Source: Motacilla alba alba (taxonomy: Eukaryota; Chordata; Aves; Passeriformes; Motacillidae). Taken from it: a stretch of 64,000 nucleotides of DNA. Location: the NCBI RefSeq assembly GCF_015832195.1, contig NW_024037374.1, positions 2,790,001 to 2,854,000 of the forward strand, written 5' to 3'. Position numbers and translations under genes: made by a program. Below the pieces are notes generated by a model. The model searched no databases and was not told the origin of the DNA. It was given only the letters and a program-made list of their open reading frames with translations. This document shows, one piece after another, positions 12,045 to 22,275 of the stretch (its first letter is position 1; each line of letters begins with the position of its first letter).

Positions 12045-12760
12045 CAATTATCCAATCACAAATAAAAACCAAACAGAATTAAATGTAGCTGCAATTTTAA
12101 TGAAGTAGTTTAGAATATATAAAATTGAATACGCTCAAAATATTGGTAATATAATTTGGTTAAAATGCGGAATAATCTGGTTCTGATAATAATACATAAG
12201 TAAGAAAATTACCACGGGGTACGGAGTGCAAGGGCTTTGGGACCCCTGCCACCTCACGTACAAGGTCATCAAGTTACAATTCCCCTTTTTATGCTGTGTG
12301 TCATCACCATCTCCTCCCATTTTCAATTCGTCACATTCGTATTTCCACACTCATCATCATTTTCATCACGCATGTGCCACCATCCCTTTTAGGTGGTCAC
12401 ACCACTCTTTGGGGGTCGTCAGAGGAAAGCTTCTCCTCTTCCTCAGGTGTCCTTTATTTCCCCTTTGGATTACACATGCACACCAAGCTGGTATAGTATG
12501 AGCCAAAACTAACATTATATGAGTCCATGCCATGTTCTGACATTAAAGCAATAAATCTCATCAAATTAACATGTTCCTGATTTCCACCCAAGTATTCCCT
12601 CTCTTTCAGATAAATTTAGTAATAGTTATCTCTTACTCCTTCCTGTTGTGAACATCTGCAGGAGAAAGGGGGGGATAGACCCCTCCCTTCCCTTCTTCCT
12701 GGCATTTCCCTTTTAAACCGTTTTGTTGTTGCCAAATAATAATTACTGTATCAATATTGA
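12045..12760 (-). mobile_element. Possible minus-strand LTR
   Basis: The minus strand shows a TATA-like CATAAAAAGG (near 12,280-12,290), then a leader resembling avian class I LTR R/U5 sequence (12,210-12,245), then AT-rich sequence. A partner is at 45,055-45,745. Exact ends were not resolved. Confidence 0.45.
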
Positions 12761-12806
12761 TTACTGTTTCAATTTTGTCAGCACGAATCACACCTATTTA
12801 TCACAA

Positions 12807-13018
12807 TTAGATATTGGGAAAAAGCTTTTACTGAAAGAGTGATAAAGTACTGGAATTGTCTGCCCTGGGAGGTGGGGGAGTCACCATCCCTGGATGTGTT
12901 TACAAAAAGACTGGATATAGTACTGAGTGCCATGGTCTAGTTGAGATGGTGTTAGGGCATGCGTTGGACTTGATGATCTTAAAAGTTTCTTCCAGCCTTG
13001 TGATTCTGTGATTCTGTG
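12807..13018 (+). mobile_element. CR1: CR1 LINE 3' end
   Basis: Typical CR1 3' untranslated end. It has the 'ttagatattgggaa' block, a 'gggaggtgggggagtcaccatccctgga' type block and a 'ttggacttgatgatctt' block. It finishes in two direct copies of gattctgtg, the short terminal repeat of CR1. Copy B (45,817-46,016) has only one terminal copy. It is a 5'-truncated insertion, as is usual for CR1. Confidence 0.9.
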
Positions 13019-13023
13019 CTTGT

Positions 13024-13540
13024 GTGACATCACAGACCAGGTTGTGACACCATACAGTAGGCTATGACATCACTGGTTTACTATGTGACATCACAGAGCA
13101 GGCTGTGACATCACAGTGTGGCAGTATGACATCACAGAGCAAGCTGTGAGGTCACAGAGTGTACTGTGACATTACAGGGTAGCTGTGTTACATCACGGAA
13201 GGTGTTGTGACATTGCAGGGTGGTTCTGTGAGCCCACAGAGGTGCTGTTGGACATGCTGAGTGAGTTTTGACATCAGGATGTGACATGACAGAGCAGGCT
13301 GGGACATTCATTGGCTGGTTGTGTGACATCATAGAACAGGTTGTGATGTCACAAAGTGGGCTGTGACATCACAGGATGGCTGTGTGACATCACAGAACAG
13401 GCTGTGAGGCCACGGAGAAGACTCTGCCATCGTAGATAAGGGCTCTGTGCCATCACAGAGAAGCTGTGTGATGTCACAGAGAAGGCTGAGACGTGACAGA
13501 GTGGGTTGTGACATCACAGAGCTGCCTGTGAAATCCCAGA
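13024..13540. repeat. Phased dyad array 2 (20-21-bp period)
   Basis: The gtgacatcac core or a variant starts at 13,024, 13,044, 13,064, 13,085, 13,105, 13,126, 13,146, 13,166 and 13,187, which is 20 or 21 bases each time. It continues less regularly to about 13,540. Confidence 0.9.
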
Positions 13541-14320
13541 GTGTGGGAGGACAGATTGTCAAGAGAACAGAGATAGTGCTGAAGGCTATCTTGCTCCTGA
13601 TGAATTGCAGCTGGACTAATTCCCAAAGAGTGGGAAAAGCCTTGCCCTTAATTGGATGTGTTTTCCAAAGAGTGGGTTTATAAAGGAGTGGGTGAGCTGG
13701 CCGAGAATCAACTGCAGGCTGCAGGCTGTGCTGTGGGGAAAAAGAGCTGAGCAGTTGTGTGAGGGGCAGCAAAGGGAAGATGTCGTGTGAGGGAGAGACT
13801 GGCTCATGTGGTTGTGCAAGGGGCAGGAAAGAGTTAGCTGGTCCCACAGAAGGAAGAGAGAAGGAGTCAGAAGGCTGCATGGAGTTGCCTGAGGGTAGTC
13901 TACAGACAGAAAGGTTTGAGAGTTTTAGATAATAAGGGGCTGGCGCTTGGGTCATGACCCAAAGTCACACCTGGGGGAAGGACCCAGGAGAACCACAGGG
14001 TATTTAAAGCTGACCACGAGGCAAGCACACATCTTGACCCTACCTCGTGTTTGATTTTCCATCTGAACACCACTGGAATCCAGGAGTTGGTAGCTGTGTG
14101 TGTGCCTCTCTGCATCTTTTTTGTTTTTCTCTCTTTCTGTGTCTTCTTCTGTTTCCCTTTTCTTGCAAATTTTGAGTAACTTAAAATTAATCAGGCTTAG
14201 AGTTTGCAATGTTGAATGGGCCACGTTAATGCTTTGAGAAGTGGTTTTTTTTTGATTGGATGTCTCTCATTGCTTGATGTGAGAAAAATTTTAAAAAGTA
14301 TTACAAAACTTGTTGTGTAA
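13541..14320 (+). mobile_element. Possible LTR or leader next to the G-poor element
   Basis: Starts at TGTGGGAGG and contains TATA-like tttataaagg near 13,677 and tatttaaag near 14,000. Base composition is normal, unlike the following block. A partner is at 46,545-47,330. I could not prove LTR termini. Confidence 0.35.
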
Positions 14321-15757
14321 CTGACAATCTGTTAAACCACTAAGATGCTGAACACGCCTCTGTGAAACACAGATGTTAAAAATCAAAAACCCAGGAACCT
14401 CCTCTTTCTTCTCCAGTCAACAAAGAAGAAGCCGATCCTGGCCCGGCCCCCATCTCAACCAAACCAAACCAAGCAACTCTGCCATGGGCTGAGCCCCTTC
14501 CCCCCTCCCCAGGCTGCCCCCCTCCCATCGGCCCCATTCAAACCAAACCAAACCCCAACAACTACCAAACAGGAAAAAAAAAGAGGCTACAAAACCCCAA
14601 CCAGAACAAAGCTAGCCACAGCTATTACAATCTTACCATCAAGTCCCCTTCCCCCAACACAACTCAAACCAAAAACCCCTACAACCTATAACCCACACAA
14701 AATAACCCTACAACTAAAATTAAACACAAAAACCCAAAAAACCAACCATAAAACCAATCCTAACACAACCCAACCACAACTTCCACCACAAGTTACTGGT
14801 GGGTCAGGTGTTACCCCTTGCAATACTTCAATCCTCCCATGAGTTAAAGAAAAACAAAATACAAGCATATTAAAAAACAGTATAAAACCATCAAAGTCAG
14901 TAAAGAAGAAATTAAATCCCCCTAAAAAAAGAAGAAAAATTACCTTACTCTTAAAACTAAAATCCTCCTTTAAATTATAAAGAAAAAACTCTTGTTCATT
15001 ATAACACATAAAACAAAAAAACAAAAACTAAAAAAGATTCAAAGTAATATCAAAAAACCCCACAAAATAAAAGAAAAAATTAGAAGAAGTGTAGTTCATC
15101 AAAATTTTAAACAGAAAAAAAAAAGTAATCCAGTACCCCCAAAAGAGGATCTCTATTTTCAGTGATAAAAATATTTTTAAAAGTAAATAATAAAAATTTT
15201 CCCCTTTAAATACATCATCTTCAAAACAATACCCCATAAGTTCACATGGCCCATCAACAAGCTGTAAAAAAGCTTGTAGCAATGAAAATAACTTCACAAT
15301 AAGAAAGTTCTCCGGACAACTGTTATCCATTACTAAAGTAAGAACCACAAAAAAACTATTTTTCCTTAACTAAAAAAAATCTCCATAACCTTAGCAAAAA
15401 GAACGTCTCTCCTGAAGTAAACTAAAAAAAGACTATTCTAGAAATAGTGAACTACCTAGAAATTTTAGGTTTATTTTCTTTACATTGTCAGTAAAAAAAA
15501 AAAGCTGTACAGAAAAAATGAGTTCAAAAGAGTTTATTTTAATGCTTACTACCTTTTTTCTTTTAGTTACTTTCAATAAAATTTTCTTTATACCCTTTTA
15601 AAAGTTTAAGCCTATTTTACCTGTCTCCTAATCCTATCTCACAGCAAAAAAAATGCATAAATAATTAACCAACAATAAAACCCACCACATTCATCAATAT
15701 ATTAAGAAATCTCAAAATTAGAAAAATCATAAATTAACAAACAAAAAAAACCCCCTA
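14321..15757 (+). mobile_element. G-to-A hypermutated retroelement fragment
   Basis: This aligns with the reverse complement of 55,765-57,346. In the best-aligned parts most positions that are G in that relative are A here, giving a G-poor, A/C-rich plus strand, most clearly from about 14,560 onward. In the block 14,850-14,920 I counted about 17 of 22 G positions replaced by A, and one A-to-G change. This is the pattern left by cytosine deamination of minus-strand cDNA, so the element's sense strand would be plus. No open frame survives. I do not recognise the element family. Confidence 0.75.
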
Positions 15758-17039
15758 CAATGTCATAATAAAATCTTTTGCCAAAGTTTCTCTGATTTTC
15801 TAAAGTTCCCAGTAAAATCTGTTTGGCTGTTTTGAGCTCCTGAGAATCTCTTGATGATATTTCTCCAGTGCATCAAACTCAGAGTACACAAACAATTGTA
15901 AATACTTTTAAATGTCTCCTTCAGAGAGTTTCTTGGAGAATGGGAGTCAGGGCTTGTGTGTCCTGCTTGGCACAGCCCAGGCAGGGCTCTCCCAGCCACA
16001 TTCCACACTCCATTTCCCAGCTGGAGCCGCTGGTGCCTCTGAGTTGTGCTGCCCCAGCCCCAGGGATGCTCTCCTTGTCTGCCCATTCCCCCACGGGCTC
16101 TGGCCAGGGATGGCCTCAGTGGGGGCTGCTGACATCCTCAGCAGCTTGGAGGCTGCTGCTGAATTGTACTGCTCCAGAGGCTTGTTCAGCCTGCAGCTCT
16201 TCAGTGCAGGAATTCAGTGTCCCAGGGCTCATCAACATTCAGAACACCTGAACAAGCCAAGCCTCTGGGAATAATTTTAAGTTTCCAAATCTGTTGTGGT
16301 TAATTAGACAGATTACAGAATACACTAAAGATTCAAGCAATGTATTCAAAGTGAATATATTCTACTTTAAAAGACAGTGAGAAAATAATTATTTATGTCC
16401 TGTTAAGGTTTTTTTCCTGTTACTACATTGATAGTTGCAGTCTCAAATTGGCACTGAGTCCAAGTACCTCCTCATGCAGTTTGAGTAGATATGAAAATCA
16501 AGACCCTTCATGGCTGGCAATCAATCAGACTCTGTCCCTACCCCCACCCCACCATTTCCCCCAGCCAAGGCCTGGCACTCAGAGCAGCCTTGTGCAAATC
16601 TGAGCTCCCTCCAGCCCAGGCTGCACCTGCAGCTTTCAGCTCCTTGGCTCCAACTCCCACCTGCGCTCCTTGCAGAAGGAGCTGCCTGACACACAGAGGG
16701 ATGTTCATTTCTTGTCAGACAACAAAGCCAAGGCAAGGCACAGCTCCATCTAATGCGAAAGTCATTCCTCTGCAGGGTATTAAATCCCCTTTCCACAGCA
16801 GACAGTCTCAGAGCAATGGAAAACACCTTCTGTGCCCAGCACACATCCCAAGGTTCCCCCCAAACCCTCCCTGACCCAATTCTGCCCAGATTTGCTCTTT
16901 GCACACACGAGTCACAGGCTGAAGTCAGGAGCTCCCTCCATGCCCAGAGGGAGGAAAAGAGAGAAAGTGGATGAAGAGCTCTCCTGTGCAGAGCCAAGGT
17001 CCATGTGCCCCTGCAGTGGGAGCCACAGCTCATCAGGTT
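15758..17039. other. Unassigned duplicon sequence
   Basis: Matches 48,350-49,500 closely until about 16,755. A last short match is at 17,016-17,040 against 49,476-49,500. No domain is recognisable in any frame. Confidence 0.5.
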
Positions 17040-17239
17040 TGTGTCCTTTTGGGTCAGTTAATCTCTGGGCTGGATCCTGTGGAACATCCTTTGCTGGAGG
17101 CTGTGGCTCCAGGTGGACCGGGGTGAAACCGGGGGACAGGGACCCTGCTGGGCATGAACAGCATTGGACTTGTTGGGAGAAACTGTGAGGGGCAGCTGGG
17201 GCAGAGGGACCTGACACAGCCCTCCTGGGATGTCTCAGC

Positions 17240-17430
17240 CTGCTCTGTGAGGTCACAGCTCATTCTCTAATGTAACACAGCTGGTCTCTGATATCTCAGT
17301 CTGCTCTGTGATGTCAGATCTCTGCCCTGTGCTGTCAAATCCTACTGTGTAATGTCACAGAGGCAGTCTATGATGCTGTAGCTTCTCAAAGCCCTTACAT
17401 AACCAACTCTGTGATGTCATAGCCCACTCT
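17240..17430. repeat. Degenerate dyad array
   Basis: Loose repeats of 'ctgtgatgtca' type sequence related to the phased arrays, found in copy A only. Confidence 0.6.
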
Positions 17431-17679
17431 GTGACCTCATGTTGCCAGATGATCAATTGCCTCCACCAGGTGAGCTGACACCCGGAGCTTGTTCTCCAAA
17501 ACCCCAGGCCTATGGAAACCACACAATGCCCATTGTGTCAGAAGGGGAACTGGGAGTTCACCAGCCTCAGTGTCCTGCCAGCTCAGCCAGGCCCACTGGG
17601 ACATTGGGGTCCACGACCACCAGGGACCACCAGAGAGACCCCCAGGACAGAAGAACACTTGGGTAGAGGGGAGGGGAAA

Positions 17680-17903
17680 TCTGTTAATGATTTTGGGGAA
17701 ATGATTATCAGATGTGTGTTTAGTCCAGGAGAATCAATGAACATGTGTGCAAAATGCAGAAAATAAACAGAAACTTTCCTGTACTCAGCATGCACGGCTT
17801 TGGGAGGAGCTCTCCCCCGTGCATCCGTCTGAATAAAAAATGCTGCTTCTTAATGCTGCATTGCTGTTAAGGAGTTTTCTGTTTTACCAAATTTTTGGTG
17901 ACA
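17680..17903 (+). mobile_element. LTR 3' part (class I-like R/U5)
   Basis: The sequence 'ggaggagctctcccccgtgcatcc' type block, then AATAAA at about 17,832, then a T-rich tail ending near 'ggtgaca', is the usual layout of avian class I LTR ends. Its start was not resolved (perhaps near 17,440). Confidence 0.5.
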
Positions 17904-20105
17904 CTCCCAGTGCCAAGGAAAGCTCTGTCTCCTGCTGTTCACAAACAGAGAAGGGCTGGTGGCAGATGTGGGGGTTGGAGGCCGCCTGGGGCACAGTGAC
18001 CGTGAAATAATCCAAGTTTTCAATGTCCTGTGAGAGAAGGAGAGGCAGCAACAAAACTTCTGTACTGGAATTAGGAAGGGCAGACTTTGGCCTATTGAGG
18101 ATGCTGATTTGGGGAGTACCAAATTGGGTACTGATTTATTTTTTTAAGGGAAACAGCCCTTCAATACAAAGGGGTCCAGGAAGCATGGACACATTTCAAG
18201 AAAGTAATCTTAAGGGGGAAGCAGCAGCCTGTCCCAGTGTGGCAAAGGATGAGTTAGTGACGAAAATGACTGGCTGCGTCACTGTGTCCCTCTGCTCCCG
18301 GCTGGGGGAGCAGGATCGACGGCGGCTAGCTCCGACACAGCCAGCACCGGGGGGCACTCTCCGGAGGCACTGCGGTGTCCAGAGGGTGCCTAGCTGGACT
18401 ATTTAGAGGCAGCTGTGGCAAAGTGGAGAAAAGAGAGTCTCCGTCCGGGGTCAAAAATCCAGTTTTCTTGAACAGCAGGGGGACCAGCCCCGCAAAGACC
18501 CCAGGAGGAGCAGGGGGTACACAGGTTTATAAAGGGGGAGGAGAACAGGGCTGGAACTGGACCCAGCTCCAATCGGGAGACAGGGAGGTGGGGGGATACA
18601 AAGGAGTGACTGCTGGGGCAACAAATGCATTTGAACTGGGGGCAGGACCTCGGCTCCTAATCCAATGACCCGACGGGAACAGTAGAAGATTCTGGAACAA
18701 TGGGCGGGGCTGCTGAGTGATGGATAGGGGTCTGGGGAGGGGTTGTAGAAATAAATTAGCACAAATAAGGACAATAGGGGTGGAGACAAGGGGATTGGCA
18801 TGAACTGATGGGGAGGGGAGAACCAGGGCAGAACCATATAAGAGGAGTGAACAGGGGTGAACAGAACATACCAGCTTTACATAATCTGCAATAAAAATGA
18901 CACACCACAACAACTGGCCTGCCTGCCCGTGCAGCTTTCGTGGGAACTCGAGGGGAAAAAGGACCAGTACCTCAGGAAGTGTTTAAGGAAGTTGTTAAGT
19001 TATGAAGGAAGAAAACTTGAGCGATGAATGTGCAATTAGAATTAACCTGGGGCTTCTGTAAAAAAACAGAAATGTTTTTGTAAAAAATTTTTAGGAAAAG
19101 GAGGGAGAAGGAGAACCTCTAGTCTTTATTGGAGGCAGTGGAGAATATGGTAACTGAAGATAAGGAAAGGGCTGAATTGCTTAACACCTTGCTTGTTTCA
19201 ATTTTCAATAATAAGACAGGTTGTCCTCAGGACAAGTGTTCTCCTGCGCTGGTAGATGGGCACAAGGAGCAGAACAGCCCCTTGGAGTCCAGGAGGAAGC
19301 AGCTGGTGACCTGCTGAGCCACTCAGATGCTCACAGGTGTATGGAATCGGATGGGATCCATCTGAGGGGGATGAGGGAGCTGGTGGATCAGCTCCCCAAG
19401 CTCTCTCCATCATTTCCCATCAGTCCTGGCTCAGCGGGGAGGTTCCAGAGCACTGGAGGTGCCAGTGTGAGCCCATCCCCAGGAAGGGCTGGCAGGAGGA
19501 TCTGGGGAATTCCAGGCCTGACCTCGGTGCCCGGCAAGGTTATGGAACAGATCACCTTGAGTGGCATCACAGGGCACCCACAGGATGACCGAGGGATCAG
19601 AGCCAGCCAGCGTGGATTCCAATATCTGCATTGATGATCTGGATGAGGGGATTGAGATGATCTGTATGAGGGGACTGAGTCCAGCATCAGCAAATTTGCA
19701 GATGACACCAAATTGGGTGTGAGGGTGGATCTGCTGGAGGGTAGGAGGGCTCTGCACAGGGCCCTGGACAGGTTGGATCCAGGGGACAGATCCAACAAAG
19801 TGAGGTTTAACAAGTCCCAGTGCTAGGTCCTGCAATTTGGCCACAACAACCCCTGCAGCACTACAGGCTGGGGACAGAGTGCTGGACACAGCCAGGCACA
19901 AAGGGACCTGCAGGGACAGATGCACAGCAGGCTGGAAATGAGGCAGCAGTGTGCCCAGGTGGCCAAGAAGGCCAATGGCTCCTGGCCTGGCTCAGGAATG
20001 GTGTGGCCAGCAGGAGCAGGGCAGTGCTTCTTGCCTTGTGCTGGGCACTGGTTGGAGAGCACCTCGAGTGCTGTGCCCAGTTCTGGGCACCCAAGGGTGG
20101 GTAAG
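17904..20105 (+). mobile_element. CR1: CR1 LINE ORF2 remnant interrupted by an LTR
   Basis: Decayed CR1 ORF2. The part at 17,910-18,250 reads as the end of the endonuclease region ('VGGRLGHSD'). The part at 18,970-20,105 reads as reverse transcriptase with 'LTSVPGKVMEQI' near 19,520-19,555 and the usual DNA block 'gcagatgacaccaaattggg' at about 19,693. Multiple stops and frame changes rule out a working protein. It lacks the CR1 3' end. It lies in the part of copy A that copy B does not have. Confidence 0.75.
18270..18960 (+). mobile_element. LTR-like insertion inside CR1
   Basis: This separates two parts of CR1 ORF2. It has TATAAGA at 18,837-18,843 and AATAAA at 18,890-18,895, a promoter/polyadenylation spacing typical of an LTR. 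The ends are approximate. Confidence 0.5.
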
Positions 20106-21303
20106 AGGAAGAAATTTGTGCAAGGGAAGAATAAAGAAAGCAAAGGTGAAGCAAAGGAAATGCTCAGAGTACTTTGGGGGTTGCTTCCAGGCAGCCCTGG
20201 CTCTGAGCAACAGTGTCTGCAGTGGGACAGGAAACTGCCAGCTGATGGGAACAAACTTTCTGGCTGACTGCAGAGGCCAGCACAAAGCTGAGTGCTTTCC
20301 CTGCTGTCCCCCAGCCCTTGCTGGCCCCAAGGGCTAATGGCATTTGGTTCATGTCCCCACAGGAGGTTCATGTCTCCACAGCAACAGCATGGGGGTGCTC
20401 CCGCCTGCTCTGTGCAATGCAAACAGGGGCTCCTGAGCCAGTGCTGCCGTGCCTGTACCTGCAAGGATGCGGCACCTGTGTGAGCTGGGGGAGAGGCCAG
20501 GGCTGCAGAGGGGGGATGGTGTTGGCAGCTCCATCAGGACGCTCTGGGACGCTGCCCTGGGCTGTCCAGCGCACTGGGGATGGATCAGCCCCTGCTCTGC
20601 TGCTCCTTCCCGTCTCCCCCAGGGCCCTTGCAGAGCCCCAGCCATGCTGTTTGTGCCCAGCCTGCCCATGGCCACCCTGGGGCTGCTCACGGGGGTTTTC
20701 TGTGCAGAGCATTGGCCTGGGTGTGTTCTTGAGAGAGCCTGGGCAGGGAGGCTGGAGCCCCCAGGCCCTGGCCTGAGGCGTCAGCGCTGCCCCAGCAGTG
20801 CCCATGGCCTGTCCCTGCTGCAGCCCCAGCACTGCCACCCCCAGCACTGTGCCCGGCCCCGAGAGCACTCAGGCCCTACAGCAACACCAGGGCCACCAGG
20901 GCAGCGGGGCAGGGCCACGGCAGCAGCACTGGCAACACCAAGTGCTGCTGCTGCTGCTGGGCACAGCTGCTGGGCCAGCACTGATCTGCCCCCAGCTCTG
21001 CACACAGACATTGCTGCTGCAGCTCCAGAGAAGGCAACCAAAGGGCATCTCTGCAGAAAACTCTGCTGGGAGATCTTTTGTATTTTTTAAAGCCACCAAG
21101 AGCACAGCCCCCTCAGTGACACAGTCTGTGGCCACAGGGAAGGTGGAGAGAAGCAAAATGAGAAAAGCCATAAACAATGACATTTCTTTGTGGACAATAT
21201 GAAAAAAGTAAAACAAATAAAAAAGGCCCCACAATCAAACAAACAAAAAAAAGTATCAAAGATGGCTTTTATTAGAAGCGATTTGCAGAAATTTACCAGC
21301 AGT
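20106..21303. repeat. OR 3'-flank module
   Basis: From about 20,380 this matches 50,980-51,871, the region downstream of OR 3. It is GC-rich with open frames in both strands and no domain. A distant relative lies downstream of OR 2 (33,131-33,420). 20,106-20,380 is unassigned. Confidence 0.6.
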
Positions 21304-22236
21304 TTAATGTTCCTGAAAGCATCCAGTCATCAGTTTCCACACTGCAGCCTTGAGCTCCTGGTTCCTCAGGCTGTAGATGAGGGGGTTCAGGGCTGGAGGC
21401 ACCACCGAGTACAGAACTGACAGGGCCAGATCCAGGGATGGGGAGGACAGTGAGGGGGGCTTCAGGTAGGCAAACACTGCAGTACTGATAAACAGTGAGA
21501 CCACAGCCAGGTGAGGGAGGCAGGTGGAAAAGGCTTTGTGCCTTCCCTGCTTAGAGGGGATCCTCAGCACAGCCCTGAAGATCTGCACATAGGAGAAAAC
21601 TATAAACACAAAAGAACCACATGTTAAACAGGCACTAACTGCAATGAGCCCAAGTTCCCTGAGATAGGATTTGGAGCAGGAGAGCTTGAGGATCTGTGGG
21701 ATTTCACAGAAGAACTGGCCCAGGGCATTGCCATGGCACAGGGGCAGGGAAAATGTATTGGCCGGGAGCATGAGAGCATTGAGAAAGGCACTGGCCCAGG
21801 CAGCTGCTGCCATGTGGGCACAAGCTCTGCTGCCCAGGAGGGTCCCGTAGTGCAGGGGTTTGCAGATGGACACGTAGCGGTCGTAGCACATGATGGTCAG
21901 GAGGGAAAGCTCTGCTGAGATGAAAAAGACAAAAAAAAAGACCTGTGCAACACATCCTGCATAGGAGATGTTCCTGGTGTCCCAGAGGGAATTGTGCATG
22001 GCTTTGGGGACAGTGGTGCAGATGAAGCCCAGGTCAGTGAGGGCCAGGTTGAGCAGGAAGAAGAACATGGGCGTGTGCAGGTGCTGGCCGCAGGCTACGG
22101 CGCTGATGATGAGGCCGTTGCCCAGGAGGGCAGCCAGGGAGATGCCCAGCAAGAGGCAGAAGTGCAGCAGCTGCAGCTGCCGCGTGTCTGCCAATGCCAG
22201 CAGGAGGAAGTGGCTGATGGAGCTGCTGTTGGACAT
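21304..22236 (-). CDS. Olfactory receptor 1, OR14-like (gamma-c), intact
   Basis: A 310-residue class A GPCR expected in the plasma membrane of olfactory neurons, where it would couple odorant binding to the olfactory G protein. The chosen start (ATG at 22,234-22,236, MSNSSS) gives the usual OR length and places the N-glycosylation site at residue 3. A longer in-frame extension runs through a splice acceptor and is rejected. Seen in order: TM1 with GN (Asn 40), PMFFFLL before TM2, the extracellular disulfide Cys, MCYDRYVSIC at the end of TM3, KAFSTCLPHL in TM6 and PLIYSLRN at the end of TM7. Avian-expanded family 14 receptors usually look like this. The coding exon is single. OR 2 and OR 3 are its closest relatives here. 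Confidence 0.95.
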   Translation of the reverse strand: MSNSSSISHFLLLALADTRQLQLLHFCLLLGISLAALLGNGLIISAVACGQHLHTPMFFFLLNLALTDLGFICTTVPKAMHNSLWDTRNISYAGCVAQVFFFVFFISAELSLLTIMCYDRYVSICKPLHYGTLLGSRACAHMAAAAWASAFLNALMLPANTFSLPLCHGNALGQFFCEIPQILKLSCSKSYLRELGLIAVSACLTCGSFVFIVFSYVQIFRAVLRIPSKQGRHKAFSTCLPHLAVVSLFISTAVFAYLKPPSLSSPSLDLALSVLYSVVPPALNPLIYSLRNQELKAAVWKLMTGCFQEH

Positions 22237-22262
22237 TTGCTGGGGCTGGGCTTTGGGTGCTG

Positions 22263-22275
22263 CTGTGGAGAAAAA
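22263..22275 (-). promoter_or_regulatory. Splice acceptor upstream of OR 1 start
   Basis: The minus strand reads a pyrimidine-rich tract ending in CTCCACAG, with the AG at 22,263-22,264, 26 bases before the ATG. It would join a non-coding 5' exon to the coding exon, as is common in ORs. The same acceptor is present before OR 3 (AG at 52,832-52,833). Confidence 0.7.

Noticed and set aside
13024..13540. CRISPR-like array (regularly spaced short palindromes)
   Set aside because: There are no unique spacers, the period is only 20-21 bases, and the genome is vertebrate.
14560..15757. Mitochondrial DNA insertion (the strand is G-poor and A/C-rich like avian mtDNA)
   Set aside because: It aligns with a nuclear repeat of normal composition (55,765-57,346), and I could not see mitochondrial gene or tRNA sequence. 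G-to-A change explains the composition better.
20449..21090. 213-codon plus-strand frame downstream of OR 1
   Set aside because: Although a similar frame exists in copy B, it has low-complexity Ala/Gln/Pro-rich composition, an antisense competitor and no recognisable domain. High GC is sufficient explanation.
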